A stretch of 64,000 bases of DNA from JABDKJ01 sp964609215 (GTDB lineage Bacteria; Bacteroidota; Bacteroidia; Flavobacteriales_D; JABDKJ01), in the NCBI GenBank assembly GCA_964609215.1, contig CAZSQZ010000007.1, positions 62,001 to 126,000 of the forward strand, written 5' to 3'. Made by a program: the position numbers and the translations under genes. Below, piece after piece: positions 1 to 10,300 of the stretch. The notes under the pieces are model-generated. The model was not told where the DNA came from. It made no database searches and saw nothing but the letters and a program-made list of their open reading frames with translations. Every line of letters begins with the position of its first letter. The first letter of the stretch is position 1.

Positions 1-1
1 T

Positions 2-331
2 AAAAAAGGATCCTATAAAAGTAGTCTTGGTTTCTTCAGAACTGCGGAAACCTATTCCGGTAAGCACGGTCTTTCATTAAGATTGGATGGTCTGGAACCT
101 GGAATCAATGACAATGCTAGAGAAAGGGCAATTGTTATTCATTCTGCTGATTATGTGAGCAATGCGTTTATTGCAGAACATGGAAGACTGGGAAGAAGTC
201 ATGGTTGTCCTGCTTTGCCCGAACAAAATTATGAGGAAGTTATACATTCAATTAAAGAAGGATGTTTACTTTTCATTTATGCAAATCAAAATAACTACTC
301 AAACGTATCTCAATTACTTGCACAACAATAA
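2..331 (+). CDS. murein L,D-transpeptidase catalytic domain protein (YkuD_2 type), C-terminal part
   Basis: This is the 3' end of a gene that begins before the window; the frame is open from base 2 with no start needed. The visible 109 residues contain the family pattern SSLGFFRTAETYSGKHG, then LRLDGLEPGINDNARERAIVIH, then GRLGRSHGCPALP with the catalytic cysteine. This matches the YkuD_2 (PF13645) murein L,D-transpeptidase family, which cross-links or cleaves peptidoglycan stems in the periplasm. It is followed by a second L,D-transpeptidase of a different family, whose start overlaps this stop, so the two are probably co-transcribed. The N-terminus and signal peptide cannot be seen. Confidence 0.88.
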   Translation, partial: KKGSYKSSLGFFRTAETYSGKHGLSLRLDGLEPGINDNARERAIVIHSADYVSNAFIAEHGRLGRSHGCPALPEQNYEEVIHSIKEGCLLFIYANQNNYSNVSQLLAQQ

Positions 332-2045
332 GTCTTCTTCTATTCAATTTATTTTCTTTATTATTCTATTTACTACTGTTCTTTTATTCAGTTCCTGTCA
401 ACCTAATAAAGTTTCAGAAAAAGAAAGTGTGCCTCAAATTGATTCAACGGCTATAAAAGCTGCTCTCAAGTATACACAAGATTCAACCTATATATCTTTC
501 TTTCTACAAGAGTATATTTCAGGCATTTCAAAAGAAGAGCCTTTACCCGTAAAAGATGAAATTGTATTTAGTAAAACAATGCTCCCTTTTTTATATGATT
601 CTCTTTCTTATCAATTGATTTGGAATGATGATAACTTAAGAAGAAAGGCCATTAATTTAATACTGGATTCAGAGAAAGACGGATTAGTTCCTCAAGATTT
701 TCATTTGAATAGAATTTTGGAATTACAAATTGAACAAAGTGATGAGTATGAAGATAGAGCAGCTCTGGATTTACTGATAACTGACGCCATTATTTCCTAT
801 GGAAATCAATTATTGAATGGGAAAACAGATGCTAATTCTTTTGAACCTACCCTTACTCGGGAAGAAAAAGTGATTTCCGATAAGATGTTTGCTGAACTTA
901 GGGCTTACCTTTTTTCCGGGGAATTAGAAAAGATAATTGAGAATCTCAGGCCCAGCACCAATTACTATTATGAAATGATGGCGGGCTTAGAAAAATATAG
1001 AGCTCTTGCAGATTCAGGAGGTTGGGACAAGGTGAGTTTAAATGTCAAAAAAATAGAACCAGAGGATGAACTAAGAACAGCTATACCTGCGATTAGAAAG
1101 AGACTTTTAATTGAAGGAGATTTAGTTCTGAACGCTGATTCAGCTGCAATGGATAGTCTTCTAAATAATCCAGTTTATGATAGTCTTCTAGTCAATGGAG
1201 TTAAGAATTTTCAAACGAGACATGGATTAAATTCAGATGGAATTATTGGGAAAGGAACAGTTGATATGATGAACATTACAGCTAAAGAAAAAGTAAAGTT
1301 GCTTAAGGCAAATTTAGAAAGAGCTCGTTGGGTTTATCATGATTTACCAGAGGATTATATTTTCGTAAACATACCAGGTTATGATTTAAGATATGTTCGT
1401 GATTCAAATCTAATTTGGACAACTAGAGTTGTTGCTGGCAAGATTACTTCTGCTACACCCATTTTTAAGGATGAAATGCAATACGTTGTTTTTAATCCAA
1501 CCTGGACTGTTCCATCTTCTATTTCAAATGATGAGTTTTTGCCTAAAGTTCAAAGAGACTCCACCTTTTTTAAGAGAAACAATATGCAGTTGTTTAGTGG
1601 TTCTGGAGCAAAAGTGAATCCAGACAATATTGATTTTTCAGAAATCAAGAAAGGGAAATTTCCTTACATAGTTAAACAAGGACCAGGTGGTAGTAATTCA
1701 CTTGGAAAAGTCAAATTTATATTTCCTAATCCACATTATATTTACTTACATGATACTCCTTCAAGAGGTCATTTTGCCAGAGAAAGAAGAGCTTTTAGTC
1801 ATGGATGCATTAGGGTTGAAAATCCATTGAAATTATCTGAATTAGTATTAGAGGAACAGGAAGTCTTCAGAGATAGTATTGATGTCGTGCTAAAATCAAA
1901 ATCGCCAACTAGAATCAATCTGGAAGAAAAATTACCAGTCTATATAACCTACTCCACCGCTTTTGCTGATGAGGGAATGGTATACTTTTTTGAAGATGTA
2001 TATGATAGAGACCCTCCTTTATTCGAGGCTTTAGAACTTAACTAA
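279..2045 (+). CDS. L,D-transpeptidase, YcbB/LdtD-like lipoprotein
   Basis: The protein has an N-terminal scaffold region, a peptidoglycan-binding-like helix set (near YDSLLVNGVKNFQTRHGLNSDGIIG) and a YkuD catalytic domain with HDTPSRGHFAR...FSHGCIRVENP; the catalytic Cys codon is at 1806-1808. This order is that of YcbB/LdtD enzymes, which form 3-3 peptidoglycan cross-links in the periplasm. The N-terminus has a hydrophobic stretch ending LLFSSC, a lipobox. The open frame extends to 162, but that would put about 50 non-signal residues first. ATG 279 (53-nt overlap with the upstream gene) or TTG 318 gives a proper lipoprotein signal. The catalytic call is strong; the start is uncertain. Confidence 0.88.
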   Translation: MQIKITTQTYLNYLHNNKSSSIQFIFFIILFTTVLLFSSCQPNKVSEKESVPQIDSTAIKAALKYTQDSTYISFFLQEYISGISKEEPLPVKDEIVFSKTMLPFLYDSLSYQLIWNDDNLRRKAINLILDSEKDGLVPQDFHLNRILELQIEQSDEYEDRAALDLLITDAIISYGNQLLNGKTDANSFEPTLTREEKVISDKMFAELRAYLFSGELEKIIENLRPSTNYYYEMMAGLEKYRALADSGGWDKVSLNVKKIEPEDELRTAIPAIRKRLLIEGDLVLNADSAAMDSLLNNPVYDSLLVNGVKNFQTRHGLNSDGIIGKGTVDMMNITAKEKVKLLKANLERARWVYHDLPEDYIFVNIPGYDLRYVRDSNLIWTTRVVAGKITSATPIFKDEMQYVVFNPTWTVPSSISNDEFLPKVQRDSTFFKRNNMQLFSGSGAKVNPDNIDFSEIKKGKFPYIVKQGPGGSNSLGKVKFIFPNPHYIYLHDTPSRGHFARERRAFSHGCIRVENPLKLSELVLEEQEVFRDSIDVVLKSKSPTRINLEEKLPVYITYSTAFADEGMVYFFEDVYDRDPPLFEALELN

Positions 2046-2066
2046 GAAGTCCTGACAATCTAATTT

Positions 2067-2309
2067 TTACAGTTCATTCTCATCCGGTTCTCTTTCAATC
2101 AAATCTTTAGGAAGTTCAAAGGATAAGGAATTTACTGACTTAATAGGAATAAGATAAAGCGCACCTTCTTCTCTCCAAATAACACCGTCAACTAATTCCC
2201 CTTTATGCGGAAAAGTAGTGCTCTCTAACTCATTTCTTTGATAAGCCTCAAAAATGTCCTCAGCAGTTTTCCTACTGAACTTTGACATTTCTTTGATAGC
2301 TCTTTTCAT
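2067..2309 (-). CDS. hypothetical protein, 80 aa
   Basis: A small ORF starting MKRAIKEMSKFSRKTAED and ending in an acidic tail (EREPDENEL). It has no signal peptide or membrane segment and I do not recognise a family. It fills the gap between two plus-strand genes, ends 21 nt from the end of the L,D-transpeptidase gene, and has an ATG start with a lysine-rich N-terminus. The charged, mixed composition looks like a small soluble cytoplasmic protein rather than a random ORF, but evidence is limited to ORF quality and placement. Confidence 0.5.
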   Translation of the reverse strand: MKRAIKEMSKFSRKTAEDIFEAYQRNELESTTFPHKGELVDGVIWREEGALYLIPIKSVNSLSFELPKDLIEREPDENEL

Positions 2310-2459
2310 TATGAATTAACATTTAATTTATATATCCAAGTTATAAAAAAATAAAATTCACTCCACCAGGTGCTTAATCTTTGAGCTTGTGTTTTTTCAA
2401 CATTGCGTCAATGTATGTTGAAAAGGCCTTAAGCAAGTTTGATATACGGAGCAAAGAAA

Positions 2460-2467
2460 TATATTTG
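2460..2467 (+). promoter_or_regulatory. Bacteroidota -7 promoter element TATATTTG
   Basis: An exact match to TAnnTTTG lies 4 nt before ATG 2472, with GTTTG at 2437-2441 as a possible -33 element. A start site about 5 nt downstream of the element would fall at or beside the ATG, implying a leaderless or nearly leaderless mRNA. It also argues against the longer TTG start at 2439, which would place the promoter inside the coding region. Confidence 0.45.
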
Positions 2468-2471
2468 TCAT

Positions 2472-3398
2472 ATGACAGTTCACGGAACACATAATGCCTT
2501 AGAAGATAGCAGGAATGATAAGGTTTTTATCTATATCAATGGAGAGTACTTTAAACGCAATGAGGCTAAAATTTCCGTTTTTGATAGTGGTTATTTAGTG
2601 GGTGATGGAATATGGGAAGCCATGCGACTTCACAAGGGTGTACTTGTTTTTTTTGATAAGCATGCAAGCAGGCTTTGGGAAGCTGCAGCTAGTGTTGGAA
2701 TGGATTTAAAGATGAATAGAACCGAATTTAAATCCATAATAAATGAGGTGTTGGGGAAAAACAACATGACCGATGGTGTGCATGTTCGTTGCATGGTTAC
2801 TAGAGGAATAAAGAAAACTCCATCTCAAGATCCACGACTAACGATTAGTGGGCCTAATCTGGTTATTATTCCAGAGTATAAGGAAGCATCTGAGGAAAGC
2901 AGGGAAAAGGGTATTTCTCTTTTTACGAGTACGATTAGAAGAGGCTCACCAGATTATCTAGACCCTCGCTTAAACTGTCATAGTAAACTTCATGAAGTAC
3001 AGGCGTTGATTCAGGCCATAGAAGCTGGAGCTGATGAAGCTCTAATGTTGGATGTAAATGGAATGGTTGCAACTTGTAATGCAACCAATTTTTTTATGAT
3101 AAAGAATGGAGAAGTATGGACATCAACTGGACAATATTGTATGAATGGAATTACCAGAGAGGCAGTTATCGAGATATGCGAAGAAAACAACATTATATGC
3201 AAACAAAAGGATTTCTCTCTTTATGATGCTTATTCAGCAGATGAAGCGTTTGTTACTGGAACATTTGGTGGAATTACACCAGTAATCAAAATAGATGGGC
3301 GAACTATTGGTGACGAAAAATTTGGTCCCTTAAGTCAAAAACTGCACAAGTTGTATAAAGAACTAATTGACAGAGAAGTTAAATTAGAAAGAGCCTAA
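2472..3398 (+). CDS. class IV aminotransferase (branched-chain/D-amino-acid type)
   Basis: A PLP-dependent fold-type IV aminotransferase of 308 residues, the usual length for the family. The N-terminal VFIYINGEYFKRNEAKISVFDSGYLVGDGIWEAMR is the conserved family start, the PLP lysine is in NCHSKLHEV (about K172), and MVATCNATNFFMIKNGEVWT contains the conserved catalytic-loop region. Family members transfer amino groups between branched-chain or D-amino acids and 2-oxoacids, or act as aminodeoxychorismate lyase; the exact substrate cannot be read from sequence. ATG 2472 is chosen over TTG 2439 because a promoter element overlaps the extension. It converges with the next gene, overlapping it by 4 nt. 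Confidence 0.88.
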   Translation: MTVHGTHNALEDSRNDKVFIYINGEYFKRNEAKISVFDSGYLVGDGIWEAMRLHKGVLVFFDKHASRLWEAAASVGMDLKMNRTEFKSIINEVLGKNNMTDGVHVRCMVTRGIKKTPSQDPRLTISGPNLVIIPEYKEASEESREKGISLFTSTIRRGSPDYLDPRLNCHSKLHEVQALIQAIEAGADEALMLDVNGMVATCNATNFFMIKNGEVWTSTGQYCMNGITREAVIEICEENNIICKQKDFSLYDAYSADEAFVTGTFGGITPVIKIDGRTIGDEKFGPLSQKLHKLYKELIDREVKLERA

Positions 3399-5368
3399 GA
3401 TTTCTTCTCAAATACTAAAACACCTTTATTAAAGTTGGCTGCAGCATTAATTACTCTTTTATATTCATCAAACCTATCAGCGGGAACATCGATTTTATCA
3501 TAATGTTCATTGACAACAATTTTTAGCACATTGCCATCAAGCACAGCTGTAGATTTAAATTCAAAAGGAATTTCAGATTCATCAGAATAACTATTGTCAA
3601 AAATGAATTCTTCAAGATTAGCTACTTCATAGTCTTCAGGAATAATAATAGTAATTTCATGATGGTATGATCGATTGAAATCGCTTTCAAGATCTTGTAT
3701 TCTTTCTCCATCTTTTTTATCGTAGAATTCTGCTTGTTCGCCAATGAGTAGGCCAGCCTTAAAGAGCACTCTTTGCCCTGCTTTATCAGTAAACTCAGTA
3801 GAATTAAACTCACCTGAAATAACCATTGGTGCGTGACCAAAATCTTTTGAGGATGCATTTTCAATTTCAACATTTGATAACTCTGACTCACCGGAAACAA
3901 ATGAAATATAACTTTCTCTGATTTCCTTTTTGGCATCATCATCTAAAAGCTCATAATAACACTGAATTCCACCAGAAGAATAACCTTTAAATTCATTTTT
4001 TAATTCAAACTTGGGGTTGAATATGTCTTCTGATAAGTCAACATTAACGTAAATATCATGTGCATTTTCTTTTGAGTCTATAGATTCAATAAATTTCACT
4101 TTACCAATTCCTGTTTGGGTATCTCCTATTGATATTTTTTTGATGAACAAACCATTGTTATGCATAAGATACGATGGGGCAAAGCCATATCTTACATCAA
4201 AAGCAACAGGGCTCAAATATTTTTTAGTCTTATCTATATATATGAGATATTCCTCCAGAAAAATATAAGCCTCAAACTCATCGTCAAATTTTAAGTTGTC
4301 TCTATCACAAGTTAATACGATTTGATGGTCTATATCCAACATGTCTAAAAAAGAAGAAACCAAAGCCGTCATTCCCTTCTCTGAAGCAAACTTAGTTTCC
4401 AAAACACTAGACACATTACTTAGCATTGGCTGATTTGACTCTATTAGTTGAACATTCTTTTTAACATAATCTTCAATTAAGAAAACTTGTTCATCTATAC
4501 TTTTACCAGTAGTGCCAATTTCTTTATCTAATATTTTGACCAACTTTTTCTTAGTTGATTTATCCAAATCCTGACAAACAGATTTAAAAATAAGATTGGA
4601 AGCTTCACCGTATGAAGTTAAGTCGTAAAGCCCCTTAGATACGTTTTTATCTATTTTGTAAATAAGAAACTTTGCATTTGCGTAATTGGATGCTTGCTCT
4701 TCAAATTCTATTTTTTCAACTTCCTCAAGATTCAAGTATTGTCTGGTCTTTTCCTCACTGATAATGGTGTCATTCTCTAAATCTAAAAGCCCATTGTAGG
4801 ATTTAGCTTTAAAATCCAAAAAACCAGGATTTATAAGCTCAAATGAATAATCTAATTTTCTCAGAGAGCCTTGGATGGCAATTTTTCTACCATACATATC
4901 TGGATATTTTTTTGTCAAATAGAGGTGTTCTACTCTACTGCCAATCTCTACTCCTTCTAAAGCAAAGTATTGGTATTCACTTCCATTCTCATTTTCTGAA
5001 GTTAGAATATCATCTTCATCCAATTCCTGAATTTCACCTGTCTTGGATATTACTCTAGCCTTTTGCTTTATTAAGTCAAGAACATTTCCAGTTGGCAAAT
5101 ACAATTTGTTGTTTTCTTCAACTGCTTTGTCACTTCCCACATAAATAACATTATGTCTTAGTTCGTATTGAAAAAAGCCTTCTTCATCCACAAAATATTC
5201 AATGAAGTGTTTTTGTTTCAGAATTAGTTGATCTTCATCCTCTTCAAGTTCAACATCACCATAAGCAGGTTCGCTGTCCCAATTGTAATCTTTAAATTCT
5301 ATGTCTTGTGCAGACATGATAATTGGTGTCAAGAAAAGAATTAGGACTATATTTTTTACTGTTTTCAT
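3395..5368 (-). CDS. DUF3857/transglutaminase-like protein with degenerate active site
   Basis: A secreted protein of 657 residues starting MKTVKNIVLILFLTPIIMSAQ (signal peptide), then a DUF3857-like beta region, a transglutaminase-like core and a C-terminal beta domain. It is a paralogue of the next gene upstream in the operon. Where the paralogue has GDCKGMS, this protein has ASEKGMT (Glu for the nucleophilic Cys, about residue 330); the histidine of DNHMI is replaced (EFEAYIF), and only the Asp (IYIDKTK) remains. It is therefore probably non-catalytic, a binding or structural partner. The start at 5368 lies 1 nt from the upstream stop, so translation may be coupled; a longer frame to 5431 has no signal peptide at its end. 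Confidence 0.8.
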   Translation of the reverse strand: MKTVKNIVLILFLTPIIMSAQDIEFKDYNWDSEPAYGDVELEEDEDQLILKQKHFIEYFVDEEGFFQYELRHNVIYVGSDKAVEENNKLYLPTGNVLDLIKQKARVISKTGEIQELDEDDILTSENENGSEYQYFALEGVEIGSRVEHLYLTKKYPDMYGRKIAIQGSLRKLDYSFELINPGFLDFKAKSYNGLLDLENDTIISEEKTRQYLNLEEVEKIEFEEQASNYANAKFLIYKIDKNVSKGLYDLTSYGEASNLIFKSVCQDLDKSTKKKLVKILDKEIGTTGKSIDEQVFLIEDYVKKNVQLIESNQPMLSNVSSVLETKFASEKGMTALVSSFLDMLDIDHQIVLTCDRDNLKFDDEFEAYIFLEEYLIYIDKTKKYLSPVAFDVRYGFAPSYLMHNNGLFIKKISIGDTQTGIGKVKFIESIDSKENAHDIYVNVDLSEDIFNPKFELKNEFKGYSSGGIQCYYELLDDDAKKEIRESYISFVSGESELSNVEIENASSKDFGHAPMVISGEFNSTEFTDKAGQRVLFKAGLLIGEQAEFYDKKDGERIQDLESDFNRSYHHEITIIIPEDYEVANLEEFIFDNSYSDESEIPFEFKSTAVLDGNVLKIVVNEHYDKIDVPADRFDEYKRVINAAANFNKGVLVFEKKS

Positions 5369-5369
5369 T

Positions 5370-7307
5370 TTACTTCTTTTTAAGAACAAGAGAATCTTTT
5401 GTTGATTCTTCCCAAACTGAAACTGCATCATTCCATTCTTTAAACCTATCTGGATAGAGGATTAAATAATCTTCAGATGTAAATACGTCCAAGCTAATTT
5501 TTCTCGGACTTTTTTTATTGTACTCAATACTGAATGAAAACAAGTCTGACTCGTGGTTGGTATTTGCTGGTAAATGACTGACTTGATATGATTCTGGCAA
5601 TTTCAATTCCGTATAGTATTTTAACTGAGATGAAAATTCTAGTTTTAAAGGAATCTCTCTATCCGCTTTTATTTCAGAATTTCCGTAAAAATTTTCCATG
5701 ATGAGATTTAAGAAAGACTCATCCTTATAGTTCGTCACATAATCATTCAATGTAAAGTCAAATTTGACAATAATTGGCTCATCAATTTCTTCTAAATTCT
5801 CTATCGTCATAGAATCAATTATAAACTTGTTATTTCCCTTTTGATAGATCTTTGTTAGAATTCGTTTTTGAACATCGTAACTTTCACTGGCTAGACGTTG
5901 TCTGAAATAGATATTGTTTAGACCTTCAATTCTATGGATGGTCTTTCCAAGTATCTCTCCAGTTTCTTTCATCTCTATAAAAGTGCTGTCGTATTCTATG
6001 TTAATCTTACTGGGCACTACTCCTACCTCCTTTATTTCAAAATCATCTCCTTTACCAATAAGTGCTTGTTTACCTTGAATAAAAGATGTTGGCAATCCTA
6101 ATGGAACGTAACCTCCTGTAGCATCTAGAAAGTAATAATCATCTTCATGAATATAAGTGAGAATCATGTGATTGTCTACATTGGGTGTTGGCGTTTCATG
6201 ATATTTATAGGGTATGTCATTGCTCCCAATCCAAGTTAGGTATGTTGGAATGTTCTGCGTATTAAACATTTCATGCATTAAATTTGACATGCCCTTGCAG
6301 TCCCCATATTTATTTTGACATACATCGGAAGCTCCCTCGGGAATAAAACCTCCTAGCCCACTTTCCATTGCGATGTATTTCACGTTTTTTTGCACCCAAT
6401 AGTAAATCGCTTCCACTTTCTCTTGTTCATTTGTACAATTGGCTGTAATGGAATCAGTAAGGGTTTTTAAACTCTCCGTTCCTTCATTGTCCTTCATCTC
6501 AATTAAGTTGGAGTACCAGGCGAAAAGGTCTTCAGGAGTGTCTAATAATTTCTTCTTTTCTCCATTTACTGTGTATGATGCAATTCTGGGAACTATATGG
6601 GGCAGATAATAAGCGGCTCCAGGAGATTGAGAGTCCGATTTGAACTTCTCAGAGTTTTTCTTGAAGAAAGTATATGTTGTTCTTTTCTTCCCTACCTCCT
6701 TTGTGAAATCAATATCAGGTTCCTTCATATGAAAATATGCGAACTTCATTTCCACTTCATTATCACAAATAATTTGAAATTTCAGGTTTTCCATGTAAAT
6801 GAAATTCCCGAAATAGAACGAAGAAATAAACCTTGCTTCCTTTTCTTTTGTTGGATATGTAAGCCTTGTTTTAGCGCCTTCCACAAGTCCTTTAAAGTAA
6901 AACGTTTTAGCTTTTAAATCATCGTGAAAAATTCCTTTAGATCTTGCATCTTCAACATTAAATTCCTTCACATCTATTTTCCGATACTTTTTTTCTTCCG
7001 GAACTAAGGTATACGCCTCTATGTCTCCAATTTCGCGAAAATAAGAGTATGTGACTCTGTCTTTCGAATAATTGTTAGCAGATGAGCTTAGGTAATAGTA
7101 TTCCTGGTCAGTAATGCTTTCAACTTCTAATTCTCCCTCTTTATTAATAGAAATATCTATGGTCTCATGACTCAAGGTACTAACCACACTTTCTCCTTTG
7201 TATTTTGTTTGATACTCCTTAAGCTCTAATTCAGGTTGCGCCCATAAGTGTATGGAGGAAAATAGAAAACATAAAATAGTTAAGTTCTTAAAATGCATCA
7301 CCTTCAT
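5370..7307 (-). CDS. DUF3857 and transglutaminase domain protein
   Basis: A 645-residue exported protein with a signal peptide (about residues 1-23, ending LWAQ), a DUF3857 beta domain (about 30-230), a transglutaminase-like cysteine-protease fold (about 280-400) and a C-terminal beta domain. The catalytic triad is visible: C337 in YGDCKGMS, H380 in VDNHMI and D395 in YFLDATGG. Such Bacteroidota proteins are exported and their substrates are mostly unknown. It overlaps the upstream MORN-repeat gene by 20 nt and is 1 nt from its inactive-looking paralogue, so the three genes form one operon. Confidence 0.85.
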   Translation of the reverse strand: MKVMHFKNLTILCFLFSSIHLWAQPELELKEYQTKYKGESVVSTLSHETIDISINKEGELEVESITDQEYYYLSSSANNYSKDRVTYSYFREIGDIEAYTLVPEEKKYRKIDVKEFNVEDARSKGIFHDDLKAKTFYFKGLVEGAKTRLTYPTKEKEARFISSFYFGNFIYMENLKFQIICDNEVEMKFAYFHMKEPDIDFTKEVGKKRTTYTFFKKNSEKFKSDSQSPGAAYYLPHIVPRIASYTVNGEKKKLLDTPEDLFAWYSNLIEMKDNEGTESLKTLTDSITANCTNEQEKVEAIYYWVQKNVKYIAMESGLGGFIPEGASDVCQNKYGDCKGMSNLMHEMFNTQNIPTYLTWIGSNDIPYKYHETPTPNVDNHMILTYIHEDDYYFLDATGGYVPLGLPTSFIQGKQALIGKGDDFEIKEVGVVPSKINIEYDSTFIEMKETGEILGKTIHRIEGLNNIYFRQRLASESYDVQKRILTKIYQKGNNKFIIDSMTIENLEEIDEPIIVKFDFTLNDYVTNYKDESFLNLIMENFYGNSEIKADREIPLKLEFSSQLKYYTELKLPESYQVSHLPANTNHESDLFSFSIEYNKKSPRKISLDVFTSEDYLILYPDRFKEWNDAVSVWEESTKDSLVLKKK

Positions 7308-10300
7308 AATAAGTTGTTGTCTTCACTAGATTTCCTGATTGATCAAAATATTTGAAGTCACCGTGTTTTGTTCCATCTATATAGTTTCCTTCTTCCGCAA
7401 GTTTTCCATTTTCATGATATTTCTTGTAAAAACCATTTCTATCATCGTTCATATTTTCGTATTCCATTTTCAATTGACCAGAATTATAATATTCTTTGGT
7501 AATACCAGTATCATAACCCACATCGTTGAAAGTTTCTCTCTCCATATTGCCATTTTCATAATACCTTTTGTAAGGTCCATCAAACTCACCATTTAACATA
7601 TAATATTCTCTAGCAAGATTTCCATTTTTATAATAGGATTTAACTGTTCCAGTTCCATTCCCTAGACTAATCATCTCCGATTCATCTCCATTTGGAAGCC
7701 AATAGGAATATTCTACAAATTTCCCATCTTTATAGTAACGAGTATGTTCCTTTATTCCATCTATATAAAATACTGTCGGACCATTTCTTCTGCCTTCTTT
7801 ATAGGTAATTTCATTTGAAAGCTTTCCATCATCATCATAAGTTATATTAACGCCATGGAGTTTTCCTTCTTTATATTCTTCAATTTCTCTTAATTGACCA
7901 TTAGAATGATACAATTTCCAAGTGCCTATTTTATCACCGTATTCATATTCACCTTCAGACCTAACCTGTCCATCATCAAAACGATTAGTCCATTTTCCGT
8001 TTCTTTCAGAATTGAATACATCGCCTTCTTGAATAATTGTTCCCGTTGACGCATAGGTTTTGATATAGCCATGCTCTATATGGTTTAAAAAACTTGTTTC
8101 AAAGCGCTTAGCACCGTTACGAAAATTAACTGCTACATCTCCACATCCTTCGTCTAACTCAATCTTCTGCAAAATTTCTCCATTAGCGTCATAAGTGTTG
8201 TAACCAATTAGTTTGCCATAATTATAAACTAGTTCATAGTCTCTTCCTCCTTCCGGATCATAGTAAGTGTAAAAACCATGTAAATCTCCATCAACATAAA
8301 ATTCAGACCTTGCTAACAGTCCCATTGAATTATAAGTTTTCCATTCATTATCTAGCTTACCTTCTTTGTAAAACCCCTCCTGATAAATTTTCCCATCTGG
8401 ATAATAACTCACAAAGTATCCTTCTCTTTCTCCTTCCTTATAATTGGCCTTTGAACTTATCTCCCCATTTTCATAATAATCTATATCTTCTCCGTCCTGC
8501 TTTCCTTCTTTGTAGTATTTCTTAGTTTCCAAAAAGCCATATTCATTATTGAAAGTCCATTCGCCCTCTCTTCCATCTGGCTTGTAAATACCATTCGAGT
8601 ATTGGGTTCCATCCTTATAATATCCATTGAAATCCGTTCCGCTCTTTTTAATATCCCCAGAGGAAAGGACTTCTCCGTTAACATCTAGATATTTGAATGC
8701 TGTAAAAACTCCTTTGTTAAATTCACTCACGTAATAGGGTTTTCCATCATCGTGAAACTCCGTAAAAACTCCATTTTTCTTTCCGTTTTCATCAAACAGG
8801 GTTTCATCTGTCAATTTCCCATCGGAATCAAAGACTTCATTTTTGCCAAATATTTTCCCGTTCTTATAATTCGCGGTTTCTTTTATTGTTCCGTCCTTGT
8901 AATAGCTCTTCCATGATCCCTCTAACTTTCCATTTGAATAGTTTCTTTCAATTGCAACCTGGCCGTTTCTATAGAAAATTTTATGTTCACCATCAATTTC
9001 TCCATTTAAGTAGTTAAAACTTCCCTGAACCTCTCCAGAATCGTAGAAATATTTTACTTCTCCATCAAAACGATCATCAACTAAGCTATATTCATACTGC
9101 GGTGTGGCAATATCATAATAAGAGATAGCTTTTCCATTTGCTTTAGAACCCTCATACTCGATGTAGGAAATTTCTTTTCCATTTGAAGTAAAAGCTCTTT
9201 CAATACCATGAAGTTCACCTGCTAAAAAATTTCTTTCAAGGGCTATCTGTCCGTTTTTATGATAGGAAGTAAGTGTTCCAGATACAAGCTCATTTTTTAA
9301 AGTGTATTCTCTTCTTTTTTCTCCAGTTTCGTAAAACCATGTCCATGTTCCCACGGCTTTGCCATTATCGTAATAACCTATAGCCTCCAACGCTCCAGAA
9401 TCATAGTACAAATACCAAGGGCCGTCAAAGTTATTTCCTTTGTAATCTCCCAGAGAACTAATTAAAGAGTTAGAAACATTTCTACTATAATTTTTCATTT
9501 CACCTTCAACCATAATAGGGTTCTCAGCACAATACTTGCTGAGCGTAACTTGTAGATACTTTCTAAGATTATTAATATCCGATGATTTTTTTGATATAAT
9601 TTTTTGATGCTTTGCGTTTCCAGATGACTGCAGTAAATAATAACTAAATGCCTCAAACTGCCCGTTATTGTATACATCTTTGAAGATTCTTACATAATTC
9701 TTCATCCAGAAACCCTCTGAGGAGTCATCATAGTCCAATTTCTCTAGCATTACTTGAACTTGTCTGACTAGAGGAATATCAATTTTAGAATCAACTTTAT
9801 AGCTTTTGTTTAAAGCAGAATAGTTCTGCAGGATAAGATCGATTTCATCATAAGCATCACCATCTGAGAATTTCAATCCTTTTGGCTCCTGGCTTTCTGC
9901 CTTTGCTTGAACAAGTTGGTTTAAGCTTACCAGATAGCCATTGGAAACATCGGTGTTAGGATCTATTAATATCCCCATTAAAAAACCCATTAGGAATTGA
10001 GAAGTTTTGCCCTCATGATAAGCCATTCTCCCAAGTCGAATATGTGGTTCTGCATCGTAAAGATTCATTTCCACACTTTTCTTGTACATTTCTAATGCTT
10101 TTTCATATTCCTTTTTTTCTTCATAAACAGAGCCCAACAAAGTGTAAAATTCATTCCTTACAGGATATTTCTCCAGAGCATCGTTAAAAAGATTTATAGC
10201 TTCATCAAAGCGTTCTAGTTTACTTAGTGATATTCCTTTGTTTACTATAAAAGATAAATCATATTCATTGTCAAAATGGTTTAAACCTTCCTCAGCGATT

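Noticed and set aside
162..278. Upstream extension of the YcbB-type gene to 162
   Set aside because: It lies entirely inside the preceding gene in another frame and would hide the lipoprotein signal.
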